Below, piece by piece: positions 45,336 through 54,825 of a stretch of 64,000 nucleotides of DNA. How positions within the stretch are numbered: the first letter of the stretch is position 1; each line of letters starts with the position of its first letter. This stretch comes from Planctomycetota bacterium (GTDB lineage Bacteria; Planctomycetota; Phycisphaerae; Phycisphaerales; SM1A02). The notes beneath the pieces are model-generated. The model was not told the origin of the DNA. It made no database searches and worked only from the letters and a program-made list of their open reading frames with translations. The position numbers were made by a program, and so were the translations under genes. The DNA lies in NCBI GenBank assembly GCA_003671075.1, contig QWPT01000008.1, positions 1-64,000 on the forward strand, in the 5' to 3' direction.

Positions 45336-45662
45336 TCAGCAGGCTTCGATCGTCACGCAAAGGCTGAGCGAAGTCAGCTGTTCGGCGACCAATTCTGCGT
45401 GTTCACGATGGGTTGCGAGCACCATCGAGAGGCCCTTCTTGTGGGCCTCCATCGTGCAGCGGGTTGCTGCCGGAACACTGAGTCGAGCAAACCTACACAG
45501 CGACTCTACGACATGCTCCATCTCATTCACAGCATCGTTGTGCAGAACCACTTTCCACGGGGGAAGCTTCGTGACCGATGTTGAGGGAGTAGAAACCGGC
45601 CGCGTGGTAGCGGACGACCTCGGGATAGATAGCGGATTCGTTGTCGCTGTCGGTTGAGTCAT
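45336..45662 (-). CDS. clpS: ATP-dependent Clp protease adaptor ClpS
   Basis: PPWKVVLHNDAVNEMEHVVESLCRF...AHKKGLSMVLATHREHAELVAEQLTSLSLCVTIE. Confidence 0.92.
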   Translation of the reverse strand: MTQPTATTNPLSIPRSSATTRPVSTPSTSVTKLPPWKVVLHNDAVNEMEHVVESLCRFARLSVPAATRCTMEAHKKGLSMVLATHREHAELVAEQLTSLSLCVTIEAC

Positions 45663-45754
45663 CAGGGCATGCTCCTCAGGAAGCGCGCAGTATAGGCGAG
45701 AACCGCCCCGCCGCACCGCACTCACTCAAATCTCCATCAAAACGCCAAGCGGCG

Positions 45755-46792
45755 TCATCCGATTCGCCAGTCCACCACGAGTTTGCCGAATTGCTCGCCC
45801 GCCTCAAGCCGAGCGAACGCGTCGCGCCCCGCTGTAGGAGCGAAAACGCTGTCCACCGTCGGCTTTATCGCCCCACTGCGAAACAGCGAAACCACTTCGC
45901 GAAACTCGCGCATATCGCCCATCGTGGACCCCACAAGCCGAAGCTGGTTCCAGAAGATCCGAGTGAGATCGGTCGTTGCATCGGGGCCCGTTGTGGCGCC
46001 GCAGGTCGCGAAGACCCCACCACGCGCGAGACTCTTGATGCAAGACCCATGAATGGCCTTGCCGACGCTGTCAACGCAGAGATCAACGCCCCGGCGAGCG
46101 GTGAGTTGTCGAACTTCCTTCGACCAGTCGTGCCCCTTATCGAGGACAGTGTGGGTCGCCCCCCGCTTCCGCGCCTCCGCGAGTTTCCACTCGTGACGGC
46201 TGGTCACAATCGTCTCGCAGCCGAAGTGGTGCGCGATACCGAGCGATGCGAGCGCCACCCCTCCACCAATGCCAGTGATGAGAACCTGCATGCCCGCACG
46301 CAAACCAGCCTGAGACACCATCATTCGCCAGGCGGTGAGATGGGCAAGTCCAAAGGCAGCAGCCGCAATCGGGTCGCAATCACCCACTTCAAGGAGGTTT
46401 GCGATCGGGGCGGTAAACTTCTCGCCAAGGCATCCAGGACCATGCTCGCCAATCATAAAGATGTCACAAGGAGTTGGTCTAACTCCTGGGCGGGCAGGAT
46501 CCACCTTCGGAACGGCCGCATTTAGGAGCACGCGCCGCCCAATCCAAGTCGGATCGACTCCAGCGCCGACCGCCTCGATCACTCCGCATCCGTCAGATCC
46601 CGAGATGGCGGGGTACTTCAGATCGATGCCAGGAAGTCCGCGACCGACCCATAGATCGAGGTGATTGAGGGCGGCGGCCTCGGTCTTCACCAAAGCTTCG
46701 CCGGCGCCGGCAGAGGGCTCGGGAAAGTCTGTGACAAACGCAACATTGGCAAGGACGGGGATGCCCTGACGCTGGATGGTGATTGCGCGCAT
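45755..46792 (-). CDS. Zinc-type alcohol dehydrogenase/quinone oxidoreductase family protein
   Basis: VKTEAAALNHLDLWVGRGLPGIDLKYPAISGSDGCGVIEAVGAGV; GMQVLITGIGGGVALASLGIAHHFG. Confidence 0.9.
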   Translation of the reverse strand: MRAITIQRQGIPVLANVAFVTDFPEPSAGAGEALVKTEAAALNHLDLWVGRGLPGIDLKYPAISGSDGCGVIEAVGAGVDPTWIGRRVLLNAAVPKVDPARPGVRPTPCDIFMIGEHGPGCLGEKFTAPIANLLEVGDCDPIAAAAFGLAHLTAWRMMVSQAGLRAGMQVLITGIGGGVALASLGIAHHFGCETIVTSRHEWKLAEARKRGATHTVLDKGHDWSKEVRQLTARRGVDLCVDSVGKAIHGSCIKSLARGGVFATCGATTGPDATTDLTRIFWNQLRLVGSTMGDMREFREVVSLFRSGAIKPTVDSVFAPTAGRDAFARLEAGEQFGKLVVDWRIG

Positions 46793-46834
46793 CTCGCGAG
46801 TGTAGAGGTTGCAGCGGAGTTGAGGGCTCCCCGT

Positions 46835-47914
46835 ATGATCGTCGCTATGTCAAATCTGCTGGTTCACTCCGCCGCCGTTCTTCTCGGGTTCTCCCTCAGC
46901 ATCGGTTGCGGAGATTCCGCGACGGCGCAAGCGCAGCCCCAGCGGACGACCCCGACTTCATCAGCAACAGCGAGCACCGTCACCGCGGCACCACCCGCCC
47001 CCGCACAAACCACGCCGGTGTGCCCCATCGTGGCTGATCCACCGGGAGTTGACTTTGGCATCGTCGAGCCAGGAACACTGGTCTCCTCGACCATCAAACT
47101 GATCAACCCGTTCGATCGCCCAGTGCTGATCAAGCAGGCGACGCCGACATGCACCTGTACGACGGTCGACATGGCGGGAAAGACGATTCCCGCGGGCGGC
47201 TTCATCGAAATGCCCATGTCGATGAAGACCTCTCGGGCGGTCGGCAAGAAGTTCGCCCAGATCTCACTGGTGTTTGAAGGAATCCCCGTCCCGTTGGCCG
47301 TCAAGCTTGATGCCGAAACCGCCTACGCCGTGCGCGCAAATCCAACCTTCGTCGACGCCCTCGCCCCCGAGCGCATGAAAGGGTTTTTTGAGGTCGTCTC
47401 CAACGACGCCACCGCGTTCATCGTCAAGACCGTCGACGGTCGCCCGGCCCAGACCGCCGACGGCTCGGTCATGAAGCCTGCCACGCGCCAAGTCGTCAAG
47501 TACGACCTCACCGCGTCTGGCCTTCGAACCGGCGTTCCGCCCTTTTTGATCGTAGAGACCGACCACCCGAAGTGCCCGGTTCTCGACCTGCGGGTTCGCC
47601 ATGAAACAACTCGCATTTCACCGGCACTGAACTTTGCCGAGTTTCGCGAAAATATTGGCCTGATTTCGAATGGATCGTCTGTCGAATGCGAAGTCGAGCT
47701 CAAGCATGCGAAGTTGCTTCGCGTCGACCGAATTTTGGCGAACCACAAGGAATTTCAAGCGACCATTGTTGATCAGAAGTCCGACGGCGACTCCGTGTTG
47801 GTTCGGTTCAACCTCAGGCCGACCGGGATGCCCGCAGGTCCGTTTCTGTTTACTTGCACACTGAGCGCAGGCGGCAAGAGTTCAGAACTCTGGATCTACG
47901 GCGTCTGCCGCTAA
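46835..47914 (+). CDS. DUF1573 domain-containing secreted/lipoprotein
   Basis: VDFGIVEPGTLVSSTIKLINPFDRPVLIKQATPTCTCTTVDMAGKTIPAGG; start MIVAMSNLLVHSAAVLLGFSLSIGC. Confidence 0.8.
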   Translation: MIVAMSNLLVHSAAVLLGFSLSIGCGDSATAQAQPQRTTPTSSATASTVTAAPPAPAQTTPVCPIVADPPGVDFGIVEPGTLVSSTIKLINPFDRPVLIKQATPTCTCTTVDMAGKTIPAGGFIEMPMSMKTSRAVGKKFAQISLVFEGIPVPLAVKLDAETAYAVRANPTFVDALAPERMKGFFEVVSNDATAFIVKTVDGRPAQTADGSVMKPATRQVVKYDLTASGLRTGVPPFLIVETDHPKCPVLDLRVRHETTRISPALNFAEFRENIGLISNGSSVECEVELKHAKLLRVDRILANHKEFQATIVDQKSDGDSVLVRFNLRPTGMPAGPFLFTCTLSAGGKSSELWIYGVCR

Positions 47915-48006
47915 GAGCTCATCCCGCCGATATGCGTAATGGCGAATCTTGGCCGCAACCTTGTGCATTGGCGAATCCGCAGAGCGGTTGATGCGAAGGA
48001 AGCACC

Positions 48007-48321
48007 ATGACTTCGCCCACCAACAGCGCTGAACTCATTCGGATTCGCAAGTACCCGAATCGTCGGCTGTATGACATCAGCCGCTCGACACACCTTACTC
48101 ACGATGAGGTTCTCGCCATCGTGCGCCGAGGGTTGTCTGTGAAGATCAATGACAGCCGAAGCGACATGGACATCACCAATGAGGTGATGCTTCAGATTTT
48201 GATATCTCGTGAGCCGGCTCTGATCAACTCGCTTTCCACCGATGCGCTGCTGGCCTTGGCCCGCTCTACGCCGGAAAACGCCCCAGCTGCGGGAGTTTCG
48301 CTTTCAGAACAAGCGCGCTAG
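48007..48321 (+). CDS. PhaR/PHB accumulation regulator-like DNA-binding protein
   Basis: IRIRKYPNRRLYDISRSTHLTHDEVLAIVRRGLSVKINDSRSDMDITNEVMLQIL. Confidence 0.85.
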   Translation: MTSPTNSAELIRIRKYPNRRLYDISRSTHLTHDEVLAIVRRGLSVKINDSRSDMDITNEVMLQILISREPALINSLSTDALLALARSTPENAPAAGVSLSEQAR

Positions 48322-48329
48322 TCCGTAGT

Positions 48330-48355
48330 TTGCGGGGGTTGGTTGCGGGGGTCGG
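48330..48355. repeat. 13-bp direct tandem duplication in intergenic spacer
   Basis: ttgcgggggttgg ttgcgggggtcgg. Confidence 0.85.
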
Positions 48356-48378
48356 TTGATCGAAAGTAGAATCGGGTT

Positions 48379-49725
48379 ATGAAACTCGTTCTGCTTGCTC
48401 TCGCGTTATCCGCGTCCACTTCCGTAGTCGCGGCGACACCAGTGCTTGTTCCTCCTGTTGTTCCTCCTGGGAACATTCGCGTCGACGCCACGAAAGCTAC
48501 AACACTCCCTGTGACGCCGGTCACCCAACCGAGCGGCGAGCTGCGAACCGTTGCGCCTACGGCGGTGCTGCGAATCGCCTCGAGCCCAGATGGCGTTCCC
48601 ACCGACAACGAAACATTCACACGCGCGCGCAAGGCGATCGAGCGCGGACTCGCGTTCCTTGGCGCCGCGCAGACCACGCGTGGAACTTGGTTTGAAGGCG
48701 AGGAGGTTGAACCAACCGACATGGAGCCGCGCCATCGCGCAGCCAGCGTCGCCGTGACCGCGATGGCACTCAAAGCCTTCGCGCAAGCGGGAGACATCGG
48801 CGACGTCGCGGTTCGCACCCGCGCGCGCAACTCGATTGCGTTGACGCTCGCCGACGCAAAGGCGATGGAGGCCGTGTCTACTGGCGGCATGGGAAACTAT
48901 GTGATGAGTTCCGTTGCGAGCGGACTCGCGGCCGCTGGTGATGCCGATGCAATGGTCGGTGCGCAACGCGCGATTCGTTGGCTCGCCGAAAATCAGTGGG
49001 ACGAGGCCGAGGGAATCGACGCGTCGAAGGACTGGTACGGCGGCGCTGGCTACGGCAACGGGAAGCGACCCGATCTCTCAAACACGCAGATGATGCTTGA
49101 TGCGATGCATGATGCAGGAGTCTCGCCGGACGAGCCCGCCGTGCAGCGCGCGCTTGCGTTCGTCTCACGCACGCAGAATCGCAAGGAGTCGAATCCGGCG
49201 GCGTGGTCGCAACATGGTGCGAATGACGGCGGATTCGTCTACTCGCCCGCCAACGGTGGCGAGAGCATGAGCAGCGAAGCCGTAGGTGAAGGTCGTTACG
49301 GCGAAAAACTTGCGGCCAAGAGCCTGCGCAGCTACGGCTCGATGACCTACGCGGGATTCAAGAGCATGCTCTATGCAGGGCTTTCGCCAGACGATCCGCG
49401 GGTGAAGGATGCGCTCGGATGGATCGCCGCGCACTTCACCTTTGCGGAGAATCCTGGCCTCGGACAGCAAGGATATTTCTACTACATCCACGCCATGGCG
49501 CGTGCGTTGCAGGCGGCGCGTGTTGAGAAGGTCGCCGATGCGAAGGGCACGCAGCATGCTTGGCGAACCGAGCTCGTCGATGCGCTGGTGCAGCGCCAAC
49601 GCGAGGATGGTTCGTGGCGCAACTCCGTCGAGCGCTGGGAGGAATCGAACGAGCAACTCGCGACGATCTACGCCGTACTCGCGCTCGAAGAGGCGATCAA
49701 GCCGATGAATGCTTCATCGAAGTGA
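48379..49725 (+). CDS. Secreted prenyltransferase/squalene oxidase repeat-containing protein
   Basis: Signal peptide; RKAIERGLAFLGAAQTTRGTW, AIRWLAENQW, NTQMMLDAMHDAGV, LVQRQREDGSWRNSV alpha-toroid repeats. Confidence 0.8.
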   Translation: MKLVLLALALSASTSVVAATPVLVPPVVPPGNIRVDATKATTLPVTPVTQPSGELRTVAPTAVLRIASSPDGVPTDNETFTRARKAIERGLAFLGAAQTTRGTWFEGEEVEPTDMEPRHRAASVAVTAMALKAFAQAGDIGDVAVRTRARNSIALTLADAKAMEAVSTGGMGNYVMSSVASGLAAAGDADAMVGAQRAIRWLAENQWDEAEGIDASKDWYGGAGYGNGKRPDLSNTQMMLDAMHDAGVSPDEPAVQRALAFVSRTQNRKESNPAAWSQHGANDGGFVYSPANGGESMSSEAVGEGRYGEKLAAKSLRSYGSMTYAGFKSMLYAGLSPDDPRVKDALGWIAAHFTFAENPGLGQQGYFYYIHAMARALQAARVEKVADAKGTQHAWRTELVDALVQRQREDGSWRNSVERWEESNEQLATIYAVLALEEAIKPMNASSK

Positions 49726-51208
49726 GTGCCGCGGCTGACGCAGGTTCGGCCACAAACCGCAGACTCAACGCGGCGAGCATCGCGGTCATTGCGAGCAGCA
49801 ACGCGCCGAGGGCCTGATGCGCGCTGGTTACGAGCACTTCGTAACCTGGGATCTTTTCATCAACGCGGATCAGCACGACCACAAGCGCGCCAACTCCTAG
49901 TGCGACCTGCAGCCCGACAGCGTGAACCAATCCCTTGCCGAGAATGCGCACCGGCTTGATGTTGCGCGCGCGACTGCCCGCGAGCGCGCCCGTGATCACC
50001 GCGAGTACCAACACCACGATCGCGCCGGCGATGTGAAACCAGATCGGCCAAGACGGATGCTGCGCGGGAAGGCCGTCGTGCGGGGGGACCTGCAGATGGC
50101 GGTAGCTCGCGCCCAAGAAAAGTTGCACGAGCAAGGCGCACAACAACATGATCGGCAACGCGCGAACACGGCCGGCATCGGCGACGGCGATGGCGGGAGT
50201 GGTGCTCTTCCAAGAAGTACTTGCGATGCACGCGATCACGCACGCCGTTGCAAAAACAATTTGGCCAAACATGCCGTGCACAATCGCCAGCAGCGTGCTC
50301 GGGCGAAGTTCGGTGCCGCTGGTTGCGCTGGTGATGTTGCCAGTGACGCGCAGCCCGCCGAGTAGTCCCTGCGCGCACACGATCACGATGAATGCGATTG
50401 CAAGCATGCGCACGAGGCGACGCGAGTCTTCGCGCCAAACAACGCCGAGCATCACCAAGGCGGTCACGCCGACAAGCATGCCAAACAGGCGATGGGCGTG
50501 CTCGTAATAAATGCCGCCCTTCATCTGGCTGATCGGGTAAAGCAGCATGTTGTGGCCGAAAGAGTTGGGCCAATCGGGTACAGCGAGGCCACTCTCGAGG
50601 CTGGTTACTAAACCGCCAGTGACGAGAAGGAGAAACACGGCGACCGCGGCGACGATGGCGAGTAAACCAACGGACGAAGGAAGCGCGATCGGCTGTGCGA
50701 ACTTGCGAGACAAATGGCGCGCAAACTTGCGCGAAAAATGGCTCGCAAGGAACCCGCCGAAAACCGCAAGCGCAGTACTGACCGCAAACAATCCAACGAC
50801 ATACAGCACCGGGGTCAGCGCGGAACCTTGTTGCTCATCGCGCAGGAACGCGCCGATGACGAGCAAGTTCGCCAGCGCCGACACGAGCCCAACCTTGGCC
50901 GGTGATGCGCCGCCGCGACGGGCGATCCATCCAAACGCAACGGGGATGCAGAGCGTGACGCTGAAAAGGGCCTCGCCGATCCACATTCCCGGCGCGAGCA
51001 TGGCGAAGTAGCCGACCGCCCACATCAGAACCGTGGTCGCGAAACCGAGGGCAAGGTGCACGGTGCGGATGCGCCAAGTGATCGCGAGCACAAGCGCGGC
51101 TCCCACAAGGAAGATGCCGAGAAGCACGGTGGGCGTCAGCACCTTCGATGTGCCTTCGCTGGGGGCGGTTTGCGACTGCGCGAGAATGGTGCTGAAGAGT
51201 TCAAACAT
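49697..51208 (-). CDS. ctaA: COX15/CtaA-family heme A synthase with N-terminal extra membrane segments
   Basis: VTGGLVTSLESGLAVPDWPNSFGHNMLLYP, YYEHAHRLFGMLVG, GLLGGLRVT, ATMVHG-like IVHGMFGQIVFA, LGASYRHLQ. Confidence 0.9.
   Translation of the reverse strand: MFELFSTILAQSQTAPSEGTSKVLTPTVLLGIFLVGAALVLAITWRIRTVHLALGFATTVLMWAVGYFAMLAPGMWIGEALFSVTLCIPVAFGWIARRGGASPAKVGLVSALANLLVIGAFLRDEQQGSALTPVLYVVGLFAVSTALAVFGGFLASHFSRKFARHLSRKFAQPIALPSSVGLLAIVAAVAVFLLLVTGGLVTSLESGLAVPDWPNSFGHNMLLYPISQMKGGIYYEHAHRLFGMLVGVTALVMLGVVWREDSRRLVRMLAIAFIVIVCAQGLLGGLRVTGNITSATSGTELRPSTLLAIVHGMFGQIVFATACVIACIASTSWKSTTPAIAVADAGRVRALPIMLLCALLVQLFLGASYRHLQVPPHDGLPAQHPSWPIWFHIAGAIVVLVLAVITGALAGSRARNIKPVRILGKGLVHAVGLQVALGVGALVVVLIRVDEKIPGYEVLVTSAHQALGALLLAMTAMLAALSLRFVAEPASAAALTSMKHSSA
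50693..50740 (-). repeat. 24-bp tandem duplication within CtaA (HFSRKFAR/HLSRKFAQ)
   Basis: ctgtgcgaacttgcgagacaaatg / gcgcgcaaacttgcgcgaaaaatg. Confidence 0.7.
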
Positions 51209-51278
51209 GGTTGCGCTCAGTGGCAACGGCCAAACGGCCGCGAGAAGTCACCTATAGTAGAGCCCTCCCTCCCCGCTC

Positions 51279-52307
51279 ATGGCCGAGACCGCAGAAAACC
51301 AAGTTGCACCGTATGACGCGATCGCCACCGATCCGCGTGGACCCGTTACACCGCGTGCAAAGAGCATGTTGGGCATCTGGGCTGAGCTCACGAAGATGCG
51401 GCTCAACGCGATGGTCCTCGGAACCACCGCGGTTGGCTTTGCCCTCGCCGAACTCGGTTCCATCGATTGGATGCGATTGACCTGGACCTGCGCGGGAACG
51501 GCGCTGGCTGCTGCAAGCGCATCCCTCTTCAACCAGCTCTTTGAACGCCGTCGCGACGCACTGATGCTGCGGACGCGAGGCCGACCGCTGCCAGCCAAAC
51601 AGGTGCACCCCGCTGTTGTTCTGACTGCCGCACTCGTGGCTGGCTACGCGGGTGCCTGGTTGCTCGGAGTCATGGTCGGGCTTCTGCCCGCGGCACTCGC
51701 GGCGTTCAACATCCTGCTCTACGCCGTTCTCTACACGCCACTCAAGCCGCGCACGACCTTCAACACGCTGATTGGCGCGGTGTGCGGAGCGATTCCGCCT
51801 GTGATCGGTTGGACGGCTGTTACGGGCAACATCGACCCGGGCGCGTGGCTGTTGGGCGGCTTGCTGTTTGTGTGGCAGATTCCGCACTTCCTCGCACTCG
51901 CGTGGATGTATCGCGAGGACTACGCGCGCGGCGGGCACGCGATGCTTCCGGTGCGTGACCACGATGGTGAGATCACAGCGCAGGTCATGTTGCTGACCAC
52001 GCTACCGCTGATTCCGCTGGCTCTGAGCGCGACGGCGCTTGGGCTGGTCGGCGTGTGGAGCGCAGTGGTGTCGACGATCGCTGGACTTGTGTTTTGCTGG
52101 CTTTCACTGACGTTTTTTCGCAAGCGCGACGATCGCAGCGCGCGTCGAGTGTTTTTCGCAAGCATCACCTATCTGCCGATCGTGCTTGCGGCCATGACGC
52201 TCGACCGCGGGCCAAGTTCGATTCCCGCTTTGTTTCGCGGCCGACCTGGCGTGACCGTTGATGCGCCAACGACCCAAGCGCCGCCGATGCCCACGCAACA
52301 CGAGTAA
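51279..52307 (+). CDS. ctaB: Protoheme IX farnesyltransferase (heme O synthase)
   Basis: ASLFNQLFERRRDALMLRTRGRPLP, LYTPLKPRTTFNTLIGAVCGAIPPVIGWTA, FLALAWMYREDYARGGHAMLPV. Confidence 0.95.
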   Translation: MAETAENQVAPYDAIATDPRGPVTPRAKSMLGIWAELTKMRLNAMVLGTTAVGFALAELGSIDWMRLTWTCAGTALAAASASLFNQLFERRRDALMLRTRGRPLPAKQVHPAVVLTAALVAGYAGAWLLGVMVGLLPAALAAFNILLYAVLYTPLKPRTTFNTLIGAVCGAIPPVIGWTAVTGNIDPGAWLLGGLLFVWQIPHFLALAWMYREDYARGGHAMLPVRDHDGEITAQVMLLTTLPLIPLALSATALGLVGVWSAVVSTIAGLVFCWLSLTFFRKRDDRSARRVFFASITYLPIVLAAMTLDRGPSSIPALFRGRPGVTVDAPTTQAPPMPTQHE

Positions 52308-52328
52308 GCCAAACAGGGTGAACCAAAC

Positions 52329-53477
52329 ATGAGCCAATCTACCGACACGCCCAAGCCAGGCGCTCCAACGCTCACCTTTCGTGGCGGCGGATGGGTGATT
52401 GCTCTTGCTGGACTGCTGGTGATGCTGGTCATGATTTGGAGCCTGCTTGGACCGATGCTCGGACGGCATCCGATCGGCGACGGCCGCACGCTCGAGAGCT
52501 ACAACTACGACCTTTCCACGCTGCTGATTCCCAAGGAATCGCTGGTTGGCTCGGGAAACCCGCGGGGATTTCTGCCGTCGCTCGATGATCCCATGCACAT
52601 TCGCGGTGCGGAGATGGTTGTCTACAACGAACAGAACCGGCCGAAGTTTGTGGTGACCACTGATCGCGTGCTCGGGATCGTCATCAACGGTCAGGCTCAC
52701 GCTTGGCCGCTGTCGCTGATGAATGTGCACGAGGTGGTCAATGACACGGTCGCGGGTGTTCCCGTCACCGCGACCTACTCGCCGCTCTGCGATTCGGCGA
52801 TTGTGTTTGACCGACGGATCGGCGGGTGCGAACGACAGTTCGAGGTGAGCGGGTTGCTGGTCGATTCCAATCTTGTGTTCTGCGACAAGTCAGCCGTGTT
52901 GTGCGACAAGTCGACCGAGAGCGTCGAGGCGAAGGACCATGTGCCGAGCCTGTTTCTGCAATTGGAACAGCGCGCCGTGGCTGGACCTTTGGCGAAAGCT
53001 GGCCAGACGCTCAATGCTCTGCCCGGAGTTTCGATGACCACTTGGGCCGACTGGTTGGCGCTGCACCCCGACACGATGGTGACCCTTCGCGACCCGGCGA
53101 TGATCCGGCGGATGAAGGAAATCACCTACTCGCGCTACTTTCTTGGTGCGAAACTGGAGTACACGGCGGACCCGATGCCGACCGAGGCGTCGATGGCTGC
53201 GCTGGGACTACGGCTGAAGAGCCCGATGATTCTGTTCAAGCTCGACTCGGGCTGGAAGGCGGTGGCCATCGAGCGGCTCATCGCCAAATCGGCGTCGGAG
53301 AGGGTCTACCGCTTCACCCAAGACGGGGTCGAGCTCATCGCGTCGCTTCCGGCCGGTCCAGCGGTGGCGCGGCTGGTTCGCGCGGACGGCGTCGCACTTG
53401 CGACCATTCCCTGCCACTACTTTGCACTTATCGCCGTCTTCGGGGCGCGAGAACCTGTCGAACTGCTCGACCCGTAA
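52329..53477 (+). CDS. DUF3179 domain-containing membrane-anchored protein
   Basis: N-terminal TM; GIVINGQAHAWPLSLMNVHEVVNDTVAGVPVTATYSPLCDSAIVFDRR; FEVSGLLVDSNLVFCDKS. Confidence 0.85.
   Translation: MSQSTDTPKPGAPTLTFRGGGWVIALAGLLVMLVMIWSLLGPMLGRHPIGDGRTLESYNYDLSTLLIPKESLVGSGNPRGFLPSLDDPMHIRGAEMVVYNEQNRPKFVVTTDRVLGIVINGQAHAWPLSLMNVHEVVNDTVAGVPVTATYSPLCDSAIVFDRRIGGCERQFEVSGLLVDSNLVFCDKSAVLCDKSTESVEAKDHVPSLFLQLEQRAVAGPLAKAGQTLNALPGVSMTTWADWLALHPDTMVTLRDPAMIRRMKEITYSRYFLGAKLEYTADPMPTEASMAALGLRLKSPMILFKLDSGWKAVAIERLIAKSASERVYRFTQDGVELIASLPAGPAVARLVRADGVALATIPCHYFALIAVFGAREPVELLDP
52875..52916 (+). repeat. 21-bp tandem duplication in DUF3179 gene (VFCDKSA/VLCDKST)
   Basis: gtgttctgcgacaagtcagcc / gtgttgtgcgacaagtcgacc. 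Confidence 0.85.
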
Positions 53478-53740
53478 GCGCGGGCTCGCACGAACCTCAA
53501 GATTCTTTGAGCCACGCGATGATTTTCGTGCGGTTGAAATCGCACTTGTCGCATGGCTCTAGAGACATGCCATGTTTGGGTGGCCTTCGAGCCGCTTGGC
53601 CGTCGATGGGAAAAACAAGATCAGATCGGCGCACAACGCTGTCCCGTAAGGGATGGCGTTGTCGCTTTTGGGCCGCATGCATTTCGCATGCACTGTCATG
53701 TGCCAATTCATGTGCCTCTTCATGTGCACTTCGCGGACGC

Positions 53741-54337
53741 TCAGCGAATCGACCCGAGCCAGATCGTGGCGTAGAGGACGAGCCAGGCGCCGTCGAGAAA
53801 GTGCCAATACATGGCGCAGTAGGCGATACCTCGATGGTTCTCGGGGGTGTAGGCGCCTCTCGATGCGCGCCAAGTCGTGATCACCATGGGCGGCAGGCCT
53901 CCCACGACATGGGCGCCATGGAGCGCGGTCAATACAAAGAAGGTCCATGCGTAGAGGCTGCCCGTCGGACCGAAGTCCTCGGCAAGCAGACCGCGCCAAG
54001 CCAAGGCCTGAACAACCAAGAAACCGAGCGCGAGGCCGAGCGTTGCCATCATCATGCGGCCCTGGCTCGCGCCGCCAGTGCGCGCCGCGCGAAGCGCCAT
54101 TTGCATGGTCAGGCTTGAAAGCACGAGGAAAGCGGTGCTTACCAGCAGCAGCAATGGCAGCGATGGTGCGTTGGCCGGAATGAACGCAGATCCATTGTCG
54201 ATCCGTACGGCGAGATAGCCGAGAATCGCCGCGACGAACAACACTGCGAGCACCGCGAGCAGGATCCACATTCCGAGCACGCCCGCTGAAAAACGAGCTT
54301 GCTCATCATCGAATGGGGTCTCGCGCTCCCTCACCAT
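53741..54337 (-). CDS. Heme-copper oxidase subunit III family protein
   Basis: GMWILLAVLAVLFVAAILGYLAVR; GSLYAWTFFVLTALHGAHVVGGLPPMVI; HRGIAYCAMYWHFLDGAWLVLYATIWL. Confidence 0.85.
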   Translation of the reverse strand: MVRERETPFDDEQARFSAGVLGMWILLAVLAVLFVAAILGYLAVRIDNGSAFIPANAPSLPLLLLVSTAFLVLSSLTMQMALRAARTGGASQGRMMMATLGLALGFLVVQALAWRGLLAEDFGPTGSLYAWTFFVLTALHGAHVVGGLPPMVITTWRASRGAYTPENHRGIAYCAMYWHFLDGAWLVLYATIWLGSIR

Positions 54338-54355
54338 CCGCTCCTCAACAGCACA

Positions 54356-54775
54356 TCATTGCTTGGCAGTGATTGGCGCAAACGGAGCGTTGGCGTTGAG
54401 GTAGTTCTGCACGGCGCTTGGATTGCCCATGTTCTCCTTCGACAAGTTCTGTCCAACATCCATCAGGCAGAACACCATCATCAGCAGCACGAAGATCATG
54501 GAGCCAACGAGCATCATCAGGTTGAACGGGCGATCCCAGCGCAGGTGCATGAAGAAGAGCGACACCAAGGTCGCCTTCACCACGGCAATGCCGATGGCGA
54601 TGTAGATGTTCGCCTCGCCGAGATCCATGTAGCGAACGGCCACAGTGATCGCGGTGAGCACGATCAGCGCTGCGCCAGTGGCGAACAGCGTTGAGTAGGG
54701 AACGAGGTGGCCCACGAGTGGGTGCACTTCGCCGGTCTTGTGAGAGTCATGAGCTGCGTGCGAGGCGCTGGCCAT
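54356..54775 (-). CDS. Cytochrome c oxidase subunit IV-like protein
   Basis: HPLVGHLVPYSTLFATGAALIVLTAITVAVRYMDLGEANIYIAIGIAVVKATLVSLFFMHLRWDRPFNLMMLV. Confidence 0.88.
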   Translation of the reverse strand: MASASHAAHDSHKTGEVHPLVGHLVPYSTLFATGAALIVLTAITVAVRYMDLGEANIYIAIGIAVVKATLVSLFFMHLRWDRPFNLMMLVGSMIFVLLMMVFCLMDVGQNLSKENMGNPSAVQNYLNANAPFAPITAKQ

Positions 54776-54825
54776 GGTGGAGTCCTATTCAAATCGCGCG
54801 GGAAGCGTGATGGTGGCGCGATGCG

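Noticed and set aside
49697-49725. 29-bp tail-to-tail overlap of ctaA and the squalene-cyclase-repeat gene
   Set aside because: Convergent 3' overlaps (also 7494-7513) are common in compact genomes; not considered noteworthy by themselves.
53497-53706. 69-aa minus ORF ending CDKCDFNRTKIIAWLKES
   Set aside because: Too short with no supporting start context or recognised family; left unannotated.
52826-54118. 430-aa plus-strand ORF overlapping DUF3179 and subunit III
   Set aside because: Overlaps two real genes in other frames, low-plausibility composition.
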